This document shows positions 1 through 7,484 of a stretch of DNA of 40,217 nt, piece by piece. The notes below the pieces were generated by a model. It did not search any database, was not told the origin of the DNA, and worked only from the letters and a program-made list of their open reading frames with translations. Made by a program: the position numbers and the translations under genes. This DNA comes from an uncultured Clostridia bacterium (GTDB taxonomy: Bacteria; Bacillota; Clostridia; Oscillospirales; Ruminococcaceae), in assembly GCA_945876755.1 (NCBI GenBank), contig CAMCPM010000017.1, forward strand, positions 1-40,217, written 5' to 3'. The stretch's first letter is position 1, and each line of letters opens with the position of its first letter.

Positions 1-2
1 GT

Positions 3-37
3 GTAGTCTCGAATTTTTGTTTTTTCGAGTGTCTACT
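3..37. other. Stem-loop at the window edge
   Basis: Arms GTAG-t-CTCGAA and TTCGAG-tgt-CTAC face each other across a T-rich loop. It lies just beyond the metY stop codon, so it may be the metY terminator read on the minus strand; the sequence that would hold the U-tract is outside the window. Confidence 0.4.
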
Positions 38-73
38 CTAAGGGGATTATATCACCTTTTAAAATAAATGCAA

Positions 74-1360
74 TTATAACTTCACCGCAGCAAATCCGCC
101 CTCAAGGTCAGAAATAATATCGTCAATATGCTCGGTACCAATGGAAAGACGAATCGTATTCGACTTGATATCCTGCTCGGCAAGCTCCTCCTCGGTAAGC
201 TGACTGTGAGTAGTCGTCGCAGGGTGAATAACAAGACTCTTTGAGTCCGCAACATTAGCAAGCAGCGAGAATATCTTCAGATTGTCAATAAACTTGTGCG
301 CCTCCTTAACACCGCCCTTTATCTCAAATGTGAAGATCGAGCCGCCGCCGTTGGGGAAGTATTTCTCATACAAAGCATGGTCGGGGTGTTCCGCAAGAGA
401 CGGATGATTTACCTTTTCGACCAAAGGGTGATTTTTCAAGAACTCTATTACCTTCTTGGTGTTTTCAACGTGCCTGTCAAGACGGAGCGAAAGCGTCTCA
501 ACACCCTGCAAAAGCAGGAACGCAGCAAACGGAGAAATAGTCGCACCCGTATCACGAAGCAGAATAGCCCTTATGTATGTAACAAACGCCGCCGCACCTG
601 CCGCTTTTGTAAAGGATACACCGTGATAGCTCGGGTTCGGAGCAGCAATAGCAGGATAATTTCCGCTTGCTTCCCAATCAAATTTGCCCGAATCAACGAT
701 AACACCGCCGAGAGTAGTACCGTGTCCGCCGATAAATTTTGTTGCAGAATGTACTACAATATCCGCACCATGCTCAATAGGACGGATAAGATAAGGCGTA
801 CCGAAAGTGTTGTCCACAACAAGAGGCAGACCGTGCTTGTGCGCAAGCTCTGCAAGAGCGTCAATATCGGGAATATCGCTGTTAGGATTTCCGAGAGTTT
901 CAATGTAAATAGCTCTCGTATTTTCCTTGATAGCCGCCTCAACTTCTGCAAGGTCGTGGATATTTACAAAGCTTGCAGTAATACCGAAATTAGGTAAAGT
1001 GTGAGCAAGAAGATTATAGCTTCCGCCGTAAATAGTTTTCTGAGCAACGATATGACCGCCGTTCTGAGCAAGAGCTTGAACAGTGTATGTAATAGCTGCC
1101 GCACCGGAAGCAAGAGCCAGCGCCGCAACGCCGCCTTCAAGAGCAGCAATACGCTTTTCAAAAACGTCCTGAGTGGAATTTGTCAGTCTGCCGTAAATGT
1201 TTCCGGCGTCGGCAAGACCGAAACGAGCCGCAGCATGAGCGCAGTCGTGGAAAACGTAAGATGTGGTTGCGTAGATTGGTACAGCACGGGAGTCGGTCGC
1301 AGGGTCGGGATTTTCCTGTCCAACGTGAAGCTGGAGCGTTTCAAATTTATATTCAGACAT
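74..1360 (-). CDS. metY: O-acetylhomoserine sulfhydrylase / cysteine synthase-like PLP enzyme
   Basis: 428 residues, the usual length for this Cys/Met metabolism PLP-dependent family. The enzyme makes homocysteine (or methionine) from O-acetylhomoserine and sulfide (or methanethiol) in the cytoplasm. Visible marks are the early YGRLTNST segment near residue 56, YGGSYNL near 111, the VVDNTF strand near 182 and the cofactor lysine K208 in [10 protein letters not shown]. The long insertion after the lysine (residues 225-260, with PSYHG) is typical of MetY rather than MetB/MetC. The start is an ATG 8 bases after GAAAGGA. The gene stands alone with its own consensus promoter and two inverted-repeat operators upstream, suggesting control by cysteine or sulfur status. 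The symbol rests on family recognition only. Confidence 0.93.
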   Translation of the reverse strand: MSEYKFETLQLHVGQENPDPATDSRAVPIYATTSYVFHDCAHAAARFGLADAGNIYGRLTNSTQDVFEKRIAALEGGVAALALASGAAAITYTVQALAQNGGHIVAQKTIYGGSYNLLAHTLPNFGITASFVNIHDLAEVEAAIKENTRAIYIETLGNPNSDIPDIDALAELAHKHGLPLVVDNTFGTPYLIRPIEHGADIVVHSATKFIGGHGTTLGGVIVDSGKFDWEASGNYPAIAAPNPSYHGVSFTKAAGAAAFVTYIRAILLRDTGATISPFAAFLLLQGVETLSLRLDRHVENTKKVIEFLKNHPLVEKVNHPSLAEHPDHALYEKYFPNGGGSIFTFEIKGGVKEAHKFIDNLKIFSLLANVADSKSLVIHPATTTHSQLTEEELAEQDIKSNTIRLSIGTEHIDDIISDLEGGFAAVKL

Positions 1361-1521
1361 GATTTTTATTTCCTTTCATAAATAGATTTATAATTGTTCA
1401 GTGTATTTTATTAAATTCACATTCGGCCGAAGCGGAAATTAGCTCTGAGCAGCTTTTCAAAAAGATTTTTCATAATTATAATAATGCTCTGTGTAGAGCG
1501 CCCCTTTCGTGTAATTTGCAC
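1361..1521 (-). other. Long metY leader, no riboswitch recognised
   Basis: About 175 bases separate the predicted start point from the metY ATG. I see only a small GCTCT/AGAGC hairpin near 1485-1500. I looked for the conserved pieces of a SAM or cobalamin riboswitch and did not find them. Confidence 0.5.
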
Positions 1522-1580
1522 ACCTAATTAGTAGGTTGGTATAATAATACCACACTTTACCTACTTTGTCAATAGGTAAA
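1522..1580 (-). promoter_or_regulatory. metY promoter with two inverted-repeat operators
   Basis: On the minus strand TTGACA (1572-1567) and TATTAT (1549-1544) are 17 bases apart. One inverted repeat, TTTACCTA-N9-TAGGTAAA (1556-1580), brackets the -35 box. A second, ACCTA-N5-TAGGT (1522-1536), covers the predicted start point. Two sites with the same half-site over one promoter imply a dimeric repressor. CymR/Rrf2-type sulfur regulators are an obvious candidate class, but the match to a specific regulator is inference. Confidence 0.75.
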
Positions 1581-1707
1581 TAAAAATTTTTCAAATTTTT
1601 TTGTAAAAGAAAAAATTAATACTAATTCCGAATCTCCTTATAGACTCTGTCTATAAATAGATTAGCCTGAAATCCGGCAGGTCAAAACCTTAGGTTTTGA
1701 TTGAATT

Positions 1708-1809
1708 ATACTAAAAACCATTTAAAAACTGTACAAAAAATTGAGCATAATCTTGCGTATAAGGATTATGCGAAGATTTTTTGTCTACAGTTTAATTGGT
1801 TTTTAGTAT
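1708..1809. repeat. Large imperfect palindrome, MITE-like
   Basis: Two 33-base arms (1708-1740 and the complement of 1777-1809) both begin ATACTAAAAACCA and both end CAAAAAA, differing by a few bases and two small indels. Between them is a separate perfect-looking hairpin, GCATAATC/GATTATGC (1744-1771). The whole forms one long stem of about 100 bases. It codes for nothing convincing. It may be a small non-autonomous transposable element or a large RNA hairpin. Confidence 0.6.
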
Positions 1810-1860
1810 TAGTAAGGATACACGACAGACAGTCAGAACGCATCACAAAATTTACGAGGT

Positions 1861-1913
1861 AAAAAACAATCAAAGGACTTGTCACCATTAATCGGTTGCA
1901 AGCCCTTTGATTG
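1861..1913 (-). terminator. Terminator downstream of the lipoprotein-like gene
   Basis: CAATCAAAGG (1867-1876) pairs with CCTTTGATTG (1904-1913), extended inwards by CTTG/CAAG. Read on the minus strand the stem is followed by six U residues. It lies about 85 bases beyond the stop codon of the gene at 1999. Confidence 0.7.
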
Positions 1914-1998
1914 TTGTATTGATCAGCCCAATAAATTTTATTAATTTGAAAATCTATGGGTTTTGTTGTGTTTTCCTGTATTTTATTGGTGTTTAGTA

Positions 1999-2322
1999 TT
2001 ACTTTCTTTTGAACTCTCTTATCTTGCCTGCCTCTGTTTCCCATGTCATTGTGTTGCTATCGATTATTTTTACCTTAAAGGTACTGTTGTTGCCCCAGAT
2101 TTCATCTTCACTCTCAATGATTATCATATCGCCTTCAAAATGGAATTTACCGCTATCACCTATTTCATATGAAATTATGTCGCCTTCTGATACCGATTTT
2201 TCGGTATATGTACCATCCGCCTTAAAAGTCCATTCTTGATCAAGCTCAAGAACATGGTTTGTCCATGTTCCCGCTATATCCGCACTTGTATAGTTCTTTG
2301 AGCAGCCTGTGGATATTATCAT
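1999..2322 (-). pseudogene. Lipoprotein-like protein with a truncated N-terminus
   Basis: The frame encodes a soluble beta-rich domain (GTWTNH, DGTYTEK, FEGDMIIIESEDE) preceded by a perfect lipobox-like TGC in ISTGCSKN, so the mature part looks like a small surface lipoprotein of about 100 residues. The signal peptide is incomplete: only FVMIISTG remains before the lipobox cysteine, there is no start codon with a ribosome binding site, and the frame closes with TGA about 45 bases upstream of ATG 2322. Just upstream (2350-2382) lies a repeat module that recurs at 39037-39070. I infer that this module replaced the 5' end and left a remnant. Translation from ATG 2322 is possible but would give a poor export signal. 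Confidence 0.55.
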
Positions 2323-2349
2323 AACAAACGCCGCTTTATTGTATTGGAC

Positions 2350-2382
2350 GGGTCAGACGACGCTTGCATTGTTTTCGTCCCG
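2350..2382 (+). repeat. Short hairpin-bearing repeat, copy 1 of 2
   Basis: GGGTCAGACGACGCTTGC followed by a TTGTTTTCGTCCCG end. A second copy with different stem bases is at 39037-39070. It abuts the truncated end of the lipoprotein-like gene. Confidence 0.6.
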
Positions 2383-2400
2383 AAAATCCAAACAAAATAA

Positions 2401-2430
2401 GGGTACCGGACAAAATCAAGTCCGATACCC
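2401..2430 (-). terminator. Terminator of the small acidic protein gene
   Basis: GGGTACCGGAC (2401-2411) faces GTCCGATACCC (2420-2430); on the minus strand the stem is followed by TTATTTTG. It lies 47 bases beyond the stop codon at 2477. Confidence 0.7.
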
Positions 2431-2476
2431 TTTAATACCTGAAAAATTAGATTTAACAGCGAAAATTTCGGTTAGA

Positions 2477-2743
2477 TCAGAAATCCTCGCCTGTCTCAGC
2501 AGCTTCAGCAGCAGCCTCAGCAGGATCAGCGTCAAGACTGTTCAGCTCATCGATATCAGAGCCGGCGTCTTCGGAACAGCAATCGCAGTCGCAATCACAG
2601 TCCTCAAAATAAACCTCATCATCATCATCGAAGTCATAATCAAACTGTTCAATTTCCTCACGCTTTTTCATAGCATAAGCAGCGGCAGCAGCACCTGCAG
2701 CAGCGGAAGTAATTGCAAGAAGAATAGCACCAAATGCTTTCAT
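2477..2743 (-). CDS. Small membrane-anchored, acidic, cysteine-rich protein of unknown function
   Basis: 88 residues, start ATG after AAGGAGCTGATTTAA. Residues 3-24 form an alanine-rich transmembrane or uncleaved signal segment ending in KKREE. They are followed by a very acidic stretch, then alternating Cys-Asp (DCDCDCDCC, about residues 48-56), then an Ala/Glu tail. The Cys-Asp run could hold metal ions; that is a guess from composition. It has its own terminator and is separated from the phosphatase upstream, so it is probably a single-gene unit. I do not recognise a family. Confidence 0.75.
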   Translation of the reverse strand: MKAFGAILLAITSAAAGAAAAAYAMKKREEIEQFDYDFDDDDEVYFEDCDCDCDCCSEDAGSDIDELNSLDADPAEAAAEAAETGEDF

Positions 2744-2876
2744 TTAAATCAGCTCCTTAAATATCTGTAAAATAACGTAATGCTTACAACAAATAGTATA
2801 CCACATAAATAAAGAAATTACAACAGGTTTTGAGGAAATTTTTACAATTGTTTTTGATAAAGCAATTGAGACAGCA

Positions 2877-3632
2877 TCAGTCGTCAGAAAAACAGGTAAC
2901 AGCAACAACAGTCACATTATCGCGGCTGCCGTTGTCCAAAGCACGTTTTACCAAGTCTGCGATACGCTTTGGAAGCTTTTTCGGCTGAGCAAGAATATCC
3001 TCAAACTCACCGTTTGTAAGGTTATCCGAAAGCCCGTCGCTGCACATTATTATCACATCACCGTGAATAAGACCGCCGTCAATTTCCGATATCTGAGGCT
3101 TAGGGTCCTCTGAAAGACTTCCAAGAACCGGAAAAATCACATTTTTCTGAGCATGATGGCGGCGTTCCTCCTGAGTAATGTGCCCCTGCTCATAAAGCAC
3201 CTGAACCAGGGATTGGTCTCTTGAAAGCTGTTTTATCTTTCCGCCGCGGAAAAGATACATTCTCGAATCGCCCACATTTATCATGACCGCCCTGCCGCCG
3301 TCCTCAACTGCAAGAGCGCAGAGAGTAGTCTGCATATTTTCGGTTTTATGAAGTATCCCGTACCGCTGTAAAGCACGATGAACGGACATTATTTTTTTAG
3401 CATAATCTGTTTTTTCGGTAGGTTTCAGGTCTGAAAGCAGTTCAAGAGCAAGCCTTGAAGCGACTTCACCTGAAGTCTCGCCGCCGACCCCATCCGCAAC
3501 CGCCGCAATCATAGGAGCAGAAACATTGCTTTCCATTTCGGCAGAGGACATAACAATACGGTTTATTAAAAAAGCGTCCTCATTATGGTCACGAACATTG
3601 CCGGTATCGGTAATACCGCAGCAGTAAAACAC
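2877..3632 (-). CDS. PP2C-family serine/threonine protein phosphatase
   Basis: 251 residues from a GTG start placed five bases after AGAGGTGA; a TTG 18 bases upstream is in frame but lacks a good ribosome binding site. The PP2C metal-binding motifs are present in order: RDHNEDAF (14-21), VADGVGG (D47), GDSRMYLF (about 121), SDGLSDNL (about 200) and DNVTVVAV near the end. It is a cytoplasmic Mn/Mg-dependent phosphatase, the size of PrpC/Stp enzymes that reverse PASTA-kinase phosphorylation. In many Firmicutes the gene sits next to prkC and rlmN; here no kinase is adjacent, so the partner kinase is elsewhere. Confidence 0.92.
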   Translation of the reverse strand: MFYCCGITDTGNVRDHNEDAFLINRIVMSSAEMESNVSAPMIAAVADGVGGETSGEVASRLALELLSDLKPTEKTDYAKKIMSVHRALQRYGILHKTENMQTTLCALAVEDGGRAVMINVGDSRMYLFRGGKIKQLSRDQSLVQVLYEQGHITQEERRHHAQKNVIFPVLGSLSEDPKPQISEIDGGLIHGDVIIMCSDGLSDNLTNGEFEDILAQPKKLPKRIADLVKRALDNGSRDNVTVVAVTCFSDD

Positions 3633-3940
3633 GGTGTTCACCTCTTTCAAAGGGTATCATTGTTTATTATATACTAAACAGGCAAACTTTTCAAGTAAGA
3701 TTATATATATTTTGGTTAATTATTTATTAATAATGGATATTAAAGAGGTATTGCGGCGTAATTTTTATAAATTTTAACTTTTGCGGCTTGGTGACGTTAA
3801 TGTATGTTAAATTATAGTTTACGGCGAGCCGCCGCAGGCATTCCGCAATTTACTTTTGAGTAATTTTTTAATTTGTGGCACGGTGACTTTAATTTGAGAT
3901 AAACAAGAATTTATCTAAGTATAAAATTGGTAACTGCTCA

Positions 3941-4091
3941 AATAAAAAGACATCGGTAGCCGGAGGGGGAAAGGGTTTAGGGAAAGAGGAGCGCGAGGAG
4001 AAAACCGCAAGGGAAAGGGGGAGACGGCGACGGAGCTGACATTCAATGAGTGCTCCCCCTTTCCCTGAAGGTTGTCTCCTCGTATATTTCA
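3941..4091 (+). repeat. 150-bp palindromic repeat, copy 1 (inverted perfect copy at 13.8 kb)
   Basis: As far as I can read, it is identical over about 150 bases to the reverse complement of 13757-13907, with a diverged third copy at 35919-36050. It contains its own imperfect inverted repeat: AGGAGAAAACC...GGGAAAGGGGGAG faces CTCCCCCTTTCCC...GGTTGTCTCCT with arms of about 28 bases. Confidence 0.85.
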
Positions 4092-4210
4092 ACGGCTTGC
4101 GCCGTTGTTAAGGACGCTCTCTCTTGCAGAGCGTCCTTCTTTTGCGGCGTACCGCCGCAAAATTCAACCTTGCAGAGCGCTTCTCAGGCGCGCCCACGGG
4201 GCGCAAGAAG
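4091..4210 (+). repeat. Hairpin chain, copy 1 (paired with 38755-38876)
   Basis: Successive hairpins: AACGGC/GCCGTT; AAGGACGCTCT (4110-4120) / AGAGCGTCCTT (4128-4138); TTTTGCGGC (4140-4148) / GCCGCAAAA (4154-4162). The reverse complement of 38755-38876 has the same order, the same CTCTTGC loop region and the same linkers, but different bases in both arms of the second and third stems. Confidence 0.75.
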
Positions 4211-4216
4211 AGATTT

Positions 4217-4288
4217 CGCCGCGTGCGCGCGGCGACCAAAGGCTCTGCCTTTGGAAACCGCAGCCTTGAAAGGCTGGCGAACTTTTTT
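4217..4288 (+). repeat. Hairpin module shared with 21118-21189, copy 1
   Basis: Leading stem CGCCGCG/CGCGGCG (4217-4234), followed by about 50 bases containing the AAAGGC...GCCTTT and AGCCTT...AAGGCT hairpins and a T-run. These 50 bases are repeated essentially without change at 21137-21189. Confidence 0.75.
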
Positions 4289-4379
4289 GAGTCGCTTCGC
4301 TGTGAAACACAAAAAATAGTCCGCTAAACTATAATTTACCAAAATAATTCCGAATTTCGCATTCCGCATTCCGAATTTA

Positions 4380-5129
4380 TCAAAGCGCTTTTTTTGCGAT
4401 CTGACCGCCGTTTCTGGGGTATTTAGACGGCGTAGACTTGACCTTTTCCACCACAATAAGAGTACGCTTGTCCCCGTTTGGCAAGGCATACTCCTTTACC
4501 TCGGAAATCTCACCACCGAGAGTTTTCACAGCGTTTTCGCCGTCCTTGTAATTTTCGTTTGGACCCTTCAGCGCTGCAAAAATCCCCCCGACCTTCACAT
4601 AAGGCAGACAGTATTCCGTCAGCACAGGCATAGCTGCAACAGCTCTCGCCACAGCAATATCGAACTTTTCACGGAACAAAGGGCTGCGTCCCCCCTCCTC
4701 TGCCCTTGCGTGAACGCATTCCGCTTTTATTTTTGCCTCATCGCACACCGCCGAAAGAAAATTTATCCGTTTGTTAAGGCTGTCAAGCAGGGTCAGCTCC
4801 AGATCCGGACGGTAAATTTTCATGGGCAGCCCGGGAAACCCTGCCCCCGTGCCAACGTCTATCAGTTTAATAGCTTTTTTCGGGGATGCCGTTTCGGCTT
4901 CAATTGTTCCACGTGGAACATTTATAAACTTAAATGGCAGAATACTGTCCAGAAAGTGCTTCACAGCGATACCGTTTGGGTCGGTAATTCCCGTCAAATT
5001 CATTTTTTCATTCCATTCAACAAGCATACGGGCGTAAATTTCAAGCTGTTCGTACTGCTTTTCTGTAATTTCAAGCTGTTCTGCGGCAAAAATCTCCGCA
5101 AATTTGCTGTATTCGGGTAAAAAAGCCAT
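4380..5129 (-). CDS. rsmG: 16S rRNA (guanine-527 N7) methyltransferase RsmG (GidB)
   Basis: 249 residues; methylates G527 of 16S rRNA using S-adenosylmethionine. The SAM-binding loop is LIDVGTGAGFPGLPMKI at residues 89-105, preceded by the family's MNLTGITDP and VKHFLDSI segments. The start ATG follows GGGAGGAG by 5 bases. It lies 82 bases downstream of mnmG in the same direction, the normal Firmicutes pair. A parS palindrome (4905-4920) is embedded in the codons for NVPRGT, residues 70-75. The C-terminal KKAL end runs straight into an intergenic repeat. In many Firmicutes parAB follows rsmG; here a repeat mosaic follows instead. Confidence 0.96.
   Translation of the reverse strand: MAFLPEYSKFAEIFAAEQLEITEKQYEQLEIYARMLVEWNEKMNLTGITDPNGIAVKHFLDSILPFKFINVPRGTIEAETASPKKAIKLIDVGTGAGFPGLPMKIYRPDLELTLLDSLNKRINFLSAVCDEAKIKAECVHARAEEGGRSPLFREKFDIAVARAVAAMPVLTEYCLPYVKVGGIFAALKGPNENYKDGENAVKTLGGEISEVKEYALPNGDKRTLIVVEKVKSTPSKYPRNGGQIAKKAL
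4905..4920. promoter_or_regulatory. parS: parS site 1 (inside rsmG)
   Basis: TGTTCCACGTGGAACA, a perfect 16-base palindrome and a two-base variant of the firmicute ParB-binding consensus TGTTTCACGTGAAACA. First of five within 2.6 kb. Confidence 0.88.
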
Positions 5130-5191
5130 GGATTCTCCTCCCTTATATTAATTCGGAATTCGTAATTAAAACGAACGCAAGCAGTTGTTTT

Positions 5192-5207
5192 TGTTCCACG
5201 TGGAACA
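5192..5207. promoter_or_regulatory. parS: parS site 2 (between rsmG and mnmG)
   Basis: TGTTCCACGTGGAACA, perfect palindrome, five bases beyond the mnmG stop codon. Confidence 0.88.
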
Positions 5208-5211
5208 ATTT

Positions 5212-7086
5212 TCATTCTTTTTTAGATGCAAGCCAAATGATAAGTACACTTACGTCCGCAGGAGATACACCCGAAATTCGGCTTGCCTGACCGATATTTT
5301 CAGGCTGAACGCGGTTCAGTTTTTCCTGTGCTTCAAGGCTCAGACCCTTGATAGTCTTGTAATCAAATGGCTGGGGCAGTTTCTTTTCCTCAAGCTTTTG
5401 GACGTGTTCGACCTCCATCAGCTGCCTTGCGATGTACCCCTCATACTCGATCTGCAAATTAACCTGTTCCCTCACTTCATAGGAAAGCTGAGGGCGCTCA
5501 GGGTCAAATGGCGCTAAATCTTCATACGATATCTGCGGACGGCGTATCAGGTCGCACATTTTAAGTCCCGTAGAAATGGGTGCTGTACCCTTTTCAACAA
5601 GCATAGCATTCAGTTCGTCCGAGGGCGACAGCGATTTTGCCTTGACACGCTTTATTTCCGCCTTTATCTCCAATTGTTTCACGTGGAACAATTCATAGCG
5701 CTCGTCCGAGATAAGCCCGATCTCATGTCCAAGGGGCGTGAGACGTTCGTCGGCGTTGTCCTGACGGAGCAGCAGACGGTACTCGCTGCGTGAAGTCATC
5801 ATGCGGTAGGGGTCGGAGCAGCCTTTTATAACCAGATCGTCAATAAGAGTACCTATATAAGAGGACGAACGTGTCAGCGTTATACCCTCCTTGCCTTGAC
5901 AGAACCGCGCGGCGTTTATACCTGCGATAAGTCCCTGCGCCGCAGCCTCTTCGTAGCCGGAAGTGCCGTTGAACTGACCTGCGCCGTAAAGTCCGGCAAT
6001 TGATTTAAACTCGAGAGTATGACGAAGATCCTGCGGATTGCAGCAGTCGTACTCTATCGCATAGGCGTTTCGCATTATCTCAACGTGCTCAAGACCCTTT
6101 ATAGTACGCAAAAATGCGATCTGCACGTCCTCGGGCAGCGACGAGGACATTCCCTGCAAATAATACTCATCTGTACCCAGCCCCATTGGCTCAATGAAAA
6201 GCTGGTGGCGGGGGCGCTCGCTGAAGCGGACGATCTTGTCCTCAATTGACGGGCAGTAACGGGGTCCAACGCCCTCAATTTTGCCCGAATACATAGGCGA
6301 ACGGTGGATATTTTCGTGAATTACCTTGTGAGTTTCGGCGTTGGTGTACCCGATATAGCAGGGTACGATATTTTTCAGACCCTCACGGGGCGTTTCAAAG
6401 GAAAACGGCTGGATATCATCATCACCGCACTGAATTTCAAGCTTGTCGAAGTCAATGGAGCGGCGGTGTACACGGCTGGGAGTACCCGTCTTGAAGCGGC
6501 GAAGCTCGATGCCGAGAGCTTTCAGACTGTCGGAAAGACCCCTTGCAGGCAGAGTTGAGTCGGGGCCGCTTTCATATGAAACGTCGCCCACATGGATAAG
6601 TCCGCGGAGATAAGTACCCGTGGCGATAATGGCGGTCTTGCATTTGTACTCGCCGCCAAGATGGGTCACAACTGCGGAAACTGCGCCGTTTTCGGTGCGA
6701 ATTTCAGTGACCTCAGCCTGTTTTACATCAAGATTTTCCTGCATTTCGCAGATTTTTTTCATATGGTTGTGGTATTTCACCCTGTCCGCCTGAACACGCA
6801 GACTATGCACAGCAGGACCTTTGCCCCGGTTAAGCATACGGCTCTGGATAAAGCAGGCGTCGGCAGCCTTGCCCATTTCGCCGCCGAGGGCGTCTATCTC
6901 ACGGACGAGATGACCCTTTGCAGTACCGCCGATGGACGGGTTGCAGGGCATATTTGCGATGTTGTCCAGTGAGATGGTGAACAGCACGGTTTTTGCTCCA
7001 AGACGCGCCGCAGCAAGGGCGGCTTCCACTCCTGCGTGGCCTGCACCGATAACGGCGACGTCGTAGGTATCTATATAATGGCTCAT
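5212..7086 (-). CDS. mnmG: tRNA uridine-5-carboxymethylaminomethyl modification enzyme MnmG (GidA)
   Basis: 624 residues, full length. With MnmE it installs the cmnm5 group on wobble U34 of tRNAs; FAD and NADH dependent, with tetrahydrofolate as carbon donor. The dinucleotide-binding motif VAVIGAGHAGVEAA is at 10-23, and the family signature PCNPSIGGTAKGHLVREID at 48-66; LYGAGQFNGTSGYEEAAAQG lies in the later FAD region. The start ATG follows GGAAGG. A parS site (5675-5690) is encoded within LFHVKQ around residues 466-471. mnmE is the next gene upstream but is separated by a 732-bp repeat-filled spacer, which is unusual because these genes are normally close. Confidence 0.97.
   Translation of the reverse strand: MSHYIDTYDVAVIGAGHAGVEAALAAARLGAKTVLFTISLDNIANMPCNPSIGGTAKGHLVREIDALGGEMGKAADACFIQSRMLNRGKGPAVHSLRVQADRVKYHNHMKKICEMQENLDVKQAEVTEIRTENGAVSAVVTHLGGEYKCKTAIIATGTYLRGLIHVGDVSYESGPDSTLPARGLSDSLKALGIELRRFKTGTPSRVHRRSIDFDKLEIQCGDDDIQPFSFETPREGLKNIVPCYIGYTNAETHKVIHENIHRSPMYSGKIEGVGPRYCPSIEDKIVRFSERPRHQLFIEPMGLGTDEYYLQGMSSSLPEDVQIAFLRTIKGLEHVEIMRNAYAIEYDCCNPQDLRHTLEFKSIAGLYGAGQFNGTSGYEEAAAQGLIAGINAARFCQGKEGITLTRSSSYIGTLIDDLVIKGCSDPYRMMTSRSEYRLLLRQDNADERLTPLGHEIGLISDERYELFHVKQLEIKAEIKRVKAKSLSPSDELNAMLVEKGTAPISTGLKMCDLIRRPQISYEDLAPFDPERPQLSYEVREQVNLQIEYEGYIARQLMEVEHVQKLEEKKLPQPFDYKTIKGLSLEAQEKLNRVQPENIGQASRISGVSPADVSVLIIWLASKKE
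5675..5690. promoter_or_regulatory. parS: parS site 3 (inside mnmG)
   Basis: TGTTTCACGTGGAACA: one half is the consensus TGTTTCAC, the other GTGGAACA, so it is one mismatch closer to the canonical firmicute parS than the other four sites. Confidence 0.88.
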
Positions 7087-7377
7087 TTTGACCCTTCCTT
7101 TTTATTAATGCGTAATGCGTAATTCGTAATGCGGAATTAAAACGAAACCTTCAATTTCGTTTCCGAGTTTAAAACAACCGCAAGCGGTTGTCTCCGAGTT
7201 TTTCCGCTTCGCGAAAAAACATCGGGGGTGTATTCGGGTTTAAAACAAATGTAAAGCGCAAAACCGTAAAACGTCGGGGTTTGTCGGGTTCAGCAAATTA
7301 AAACGAACGTAAAGCGTTCGTTTTCGAGTTTTTCCGCTTCGCGAAAAAACATCGGTAGTACATTGAAACTTTAAAAA

Positions 7378-7393
7378 TGTTCCACGTGGAACA
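7378..7393. promoter_or_regulatory. parS: parS site 4 (mnmG-mnmE spacer)
   Basis: TGTTCCACGTGGAACA at the end of the first copy of a tandem 64-base repeat. Confidence 0.88.
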
Positions 7394-7468
7394 AAATAAA
7401 TTTAAGCAAACCCCGATGCTTTTCCGCTTCGCGAAAAAACATCGGTAAGTACATTGAAATTTAAAAAA

Positions 7469-7484
7469 TGTTCCACGTGGAACA
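7469..7484. promoter_or_regulatory. parS: parS site 5 (mnmG-mnmE spacer)
   Basis: TGTTCCACGTGGAACA at the end of the second copy of the same tandem 64-base repeat, 91 bases from site 4. Confidence 0.88.

Larger units (their letters stand above)
3651..4379. other. 729-bp intergenic hairpin mosaic
   Basis: No credible gene. It contains, in order, a diverged GGCTTGGTGACGTTA module (about 3784-3802) and a related one near 3880, the 150-bp inverted-repeat unit (3941-4091), a chain of GC-rich hairpins shared with 38.75-38.88 kb (4091-4210), a module shared with 21.1 kb (4217-4288), and an AATTCCGAATTTCGCATTCC-type tract that runs into the rsmG stop codon. Confidence 0.7.

Noticed and set aside
1361-1521. 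SAM riboswitch in the metY leader
   Set aside because: The expected conserved helices and GGA-rich core are not visible; the repressor-type operators explain regulation better.
1766-2044. 92-residue minus-strand frame over the metY-lipoprotein spacer
   Set aside because: It runs through the palindrome arm and the terminator hairpin, has no ribosome binding site and no family-like composition.
3889-4489. Several open frames of 60-100 residues in the 4 kb repeat mosaic
   Set aside because: They are translations of palindromic GC-rich repeats; the same peptides reappear at 13.7 kb because the DNA repeat is duplicated.
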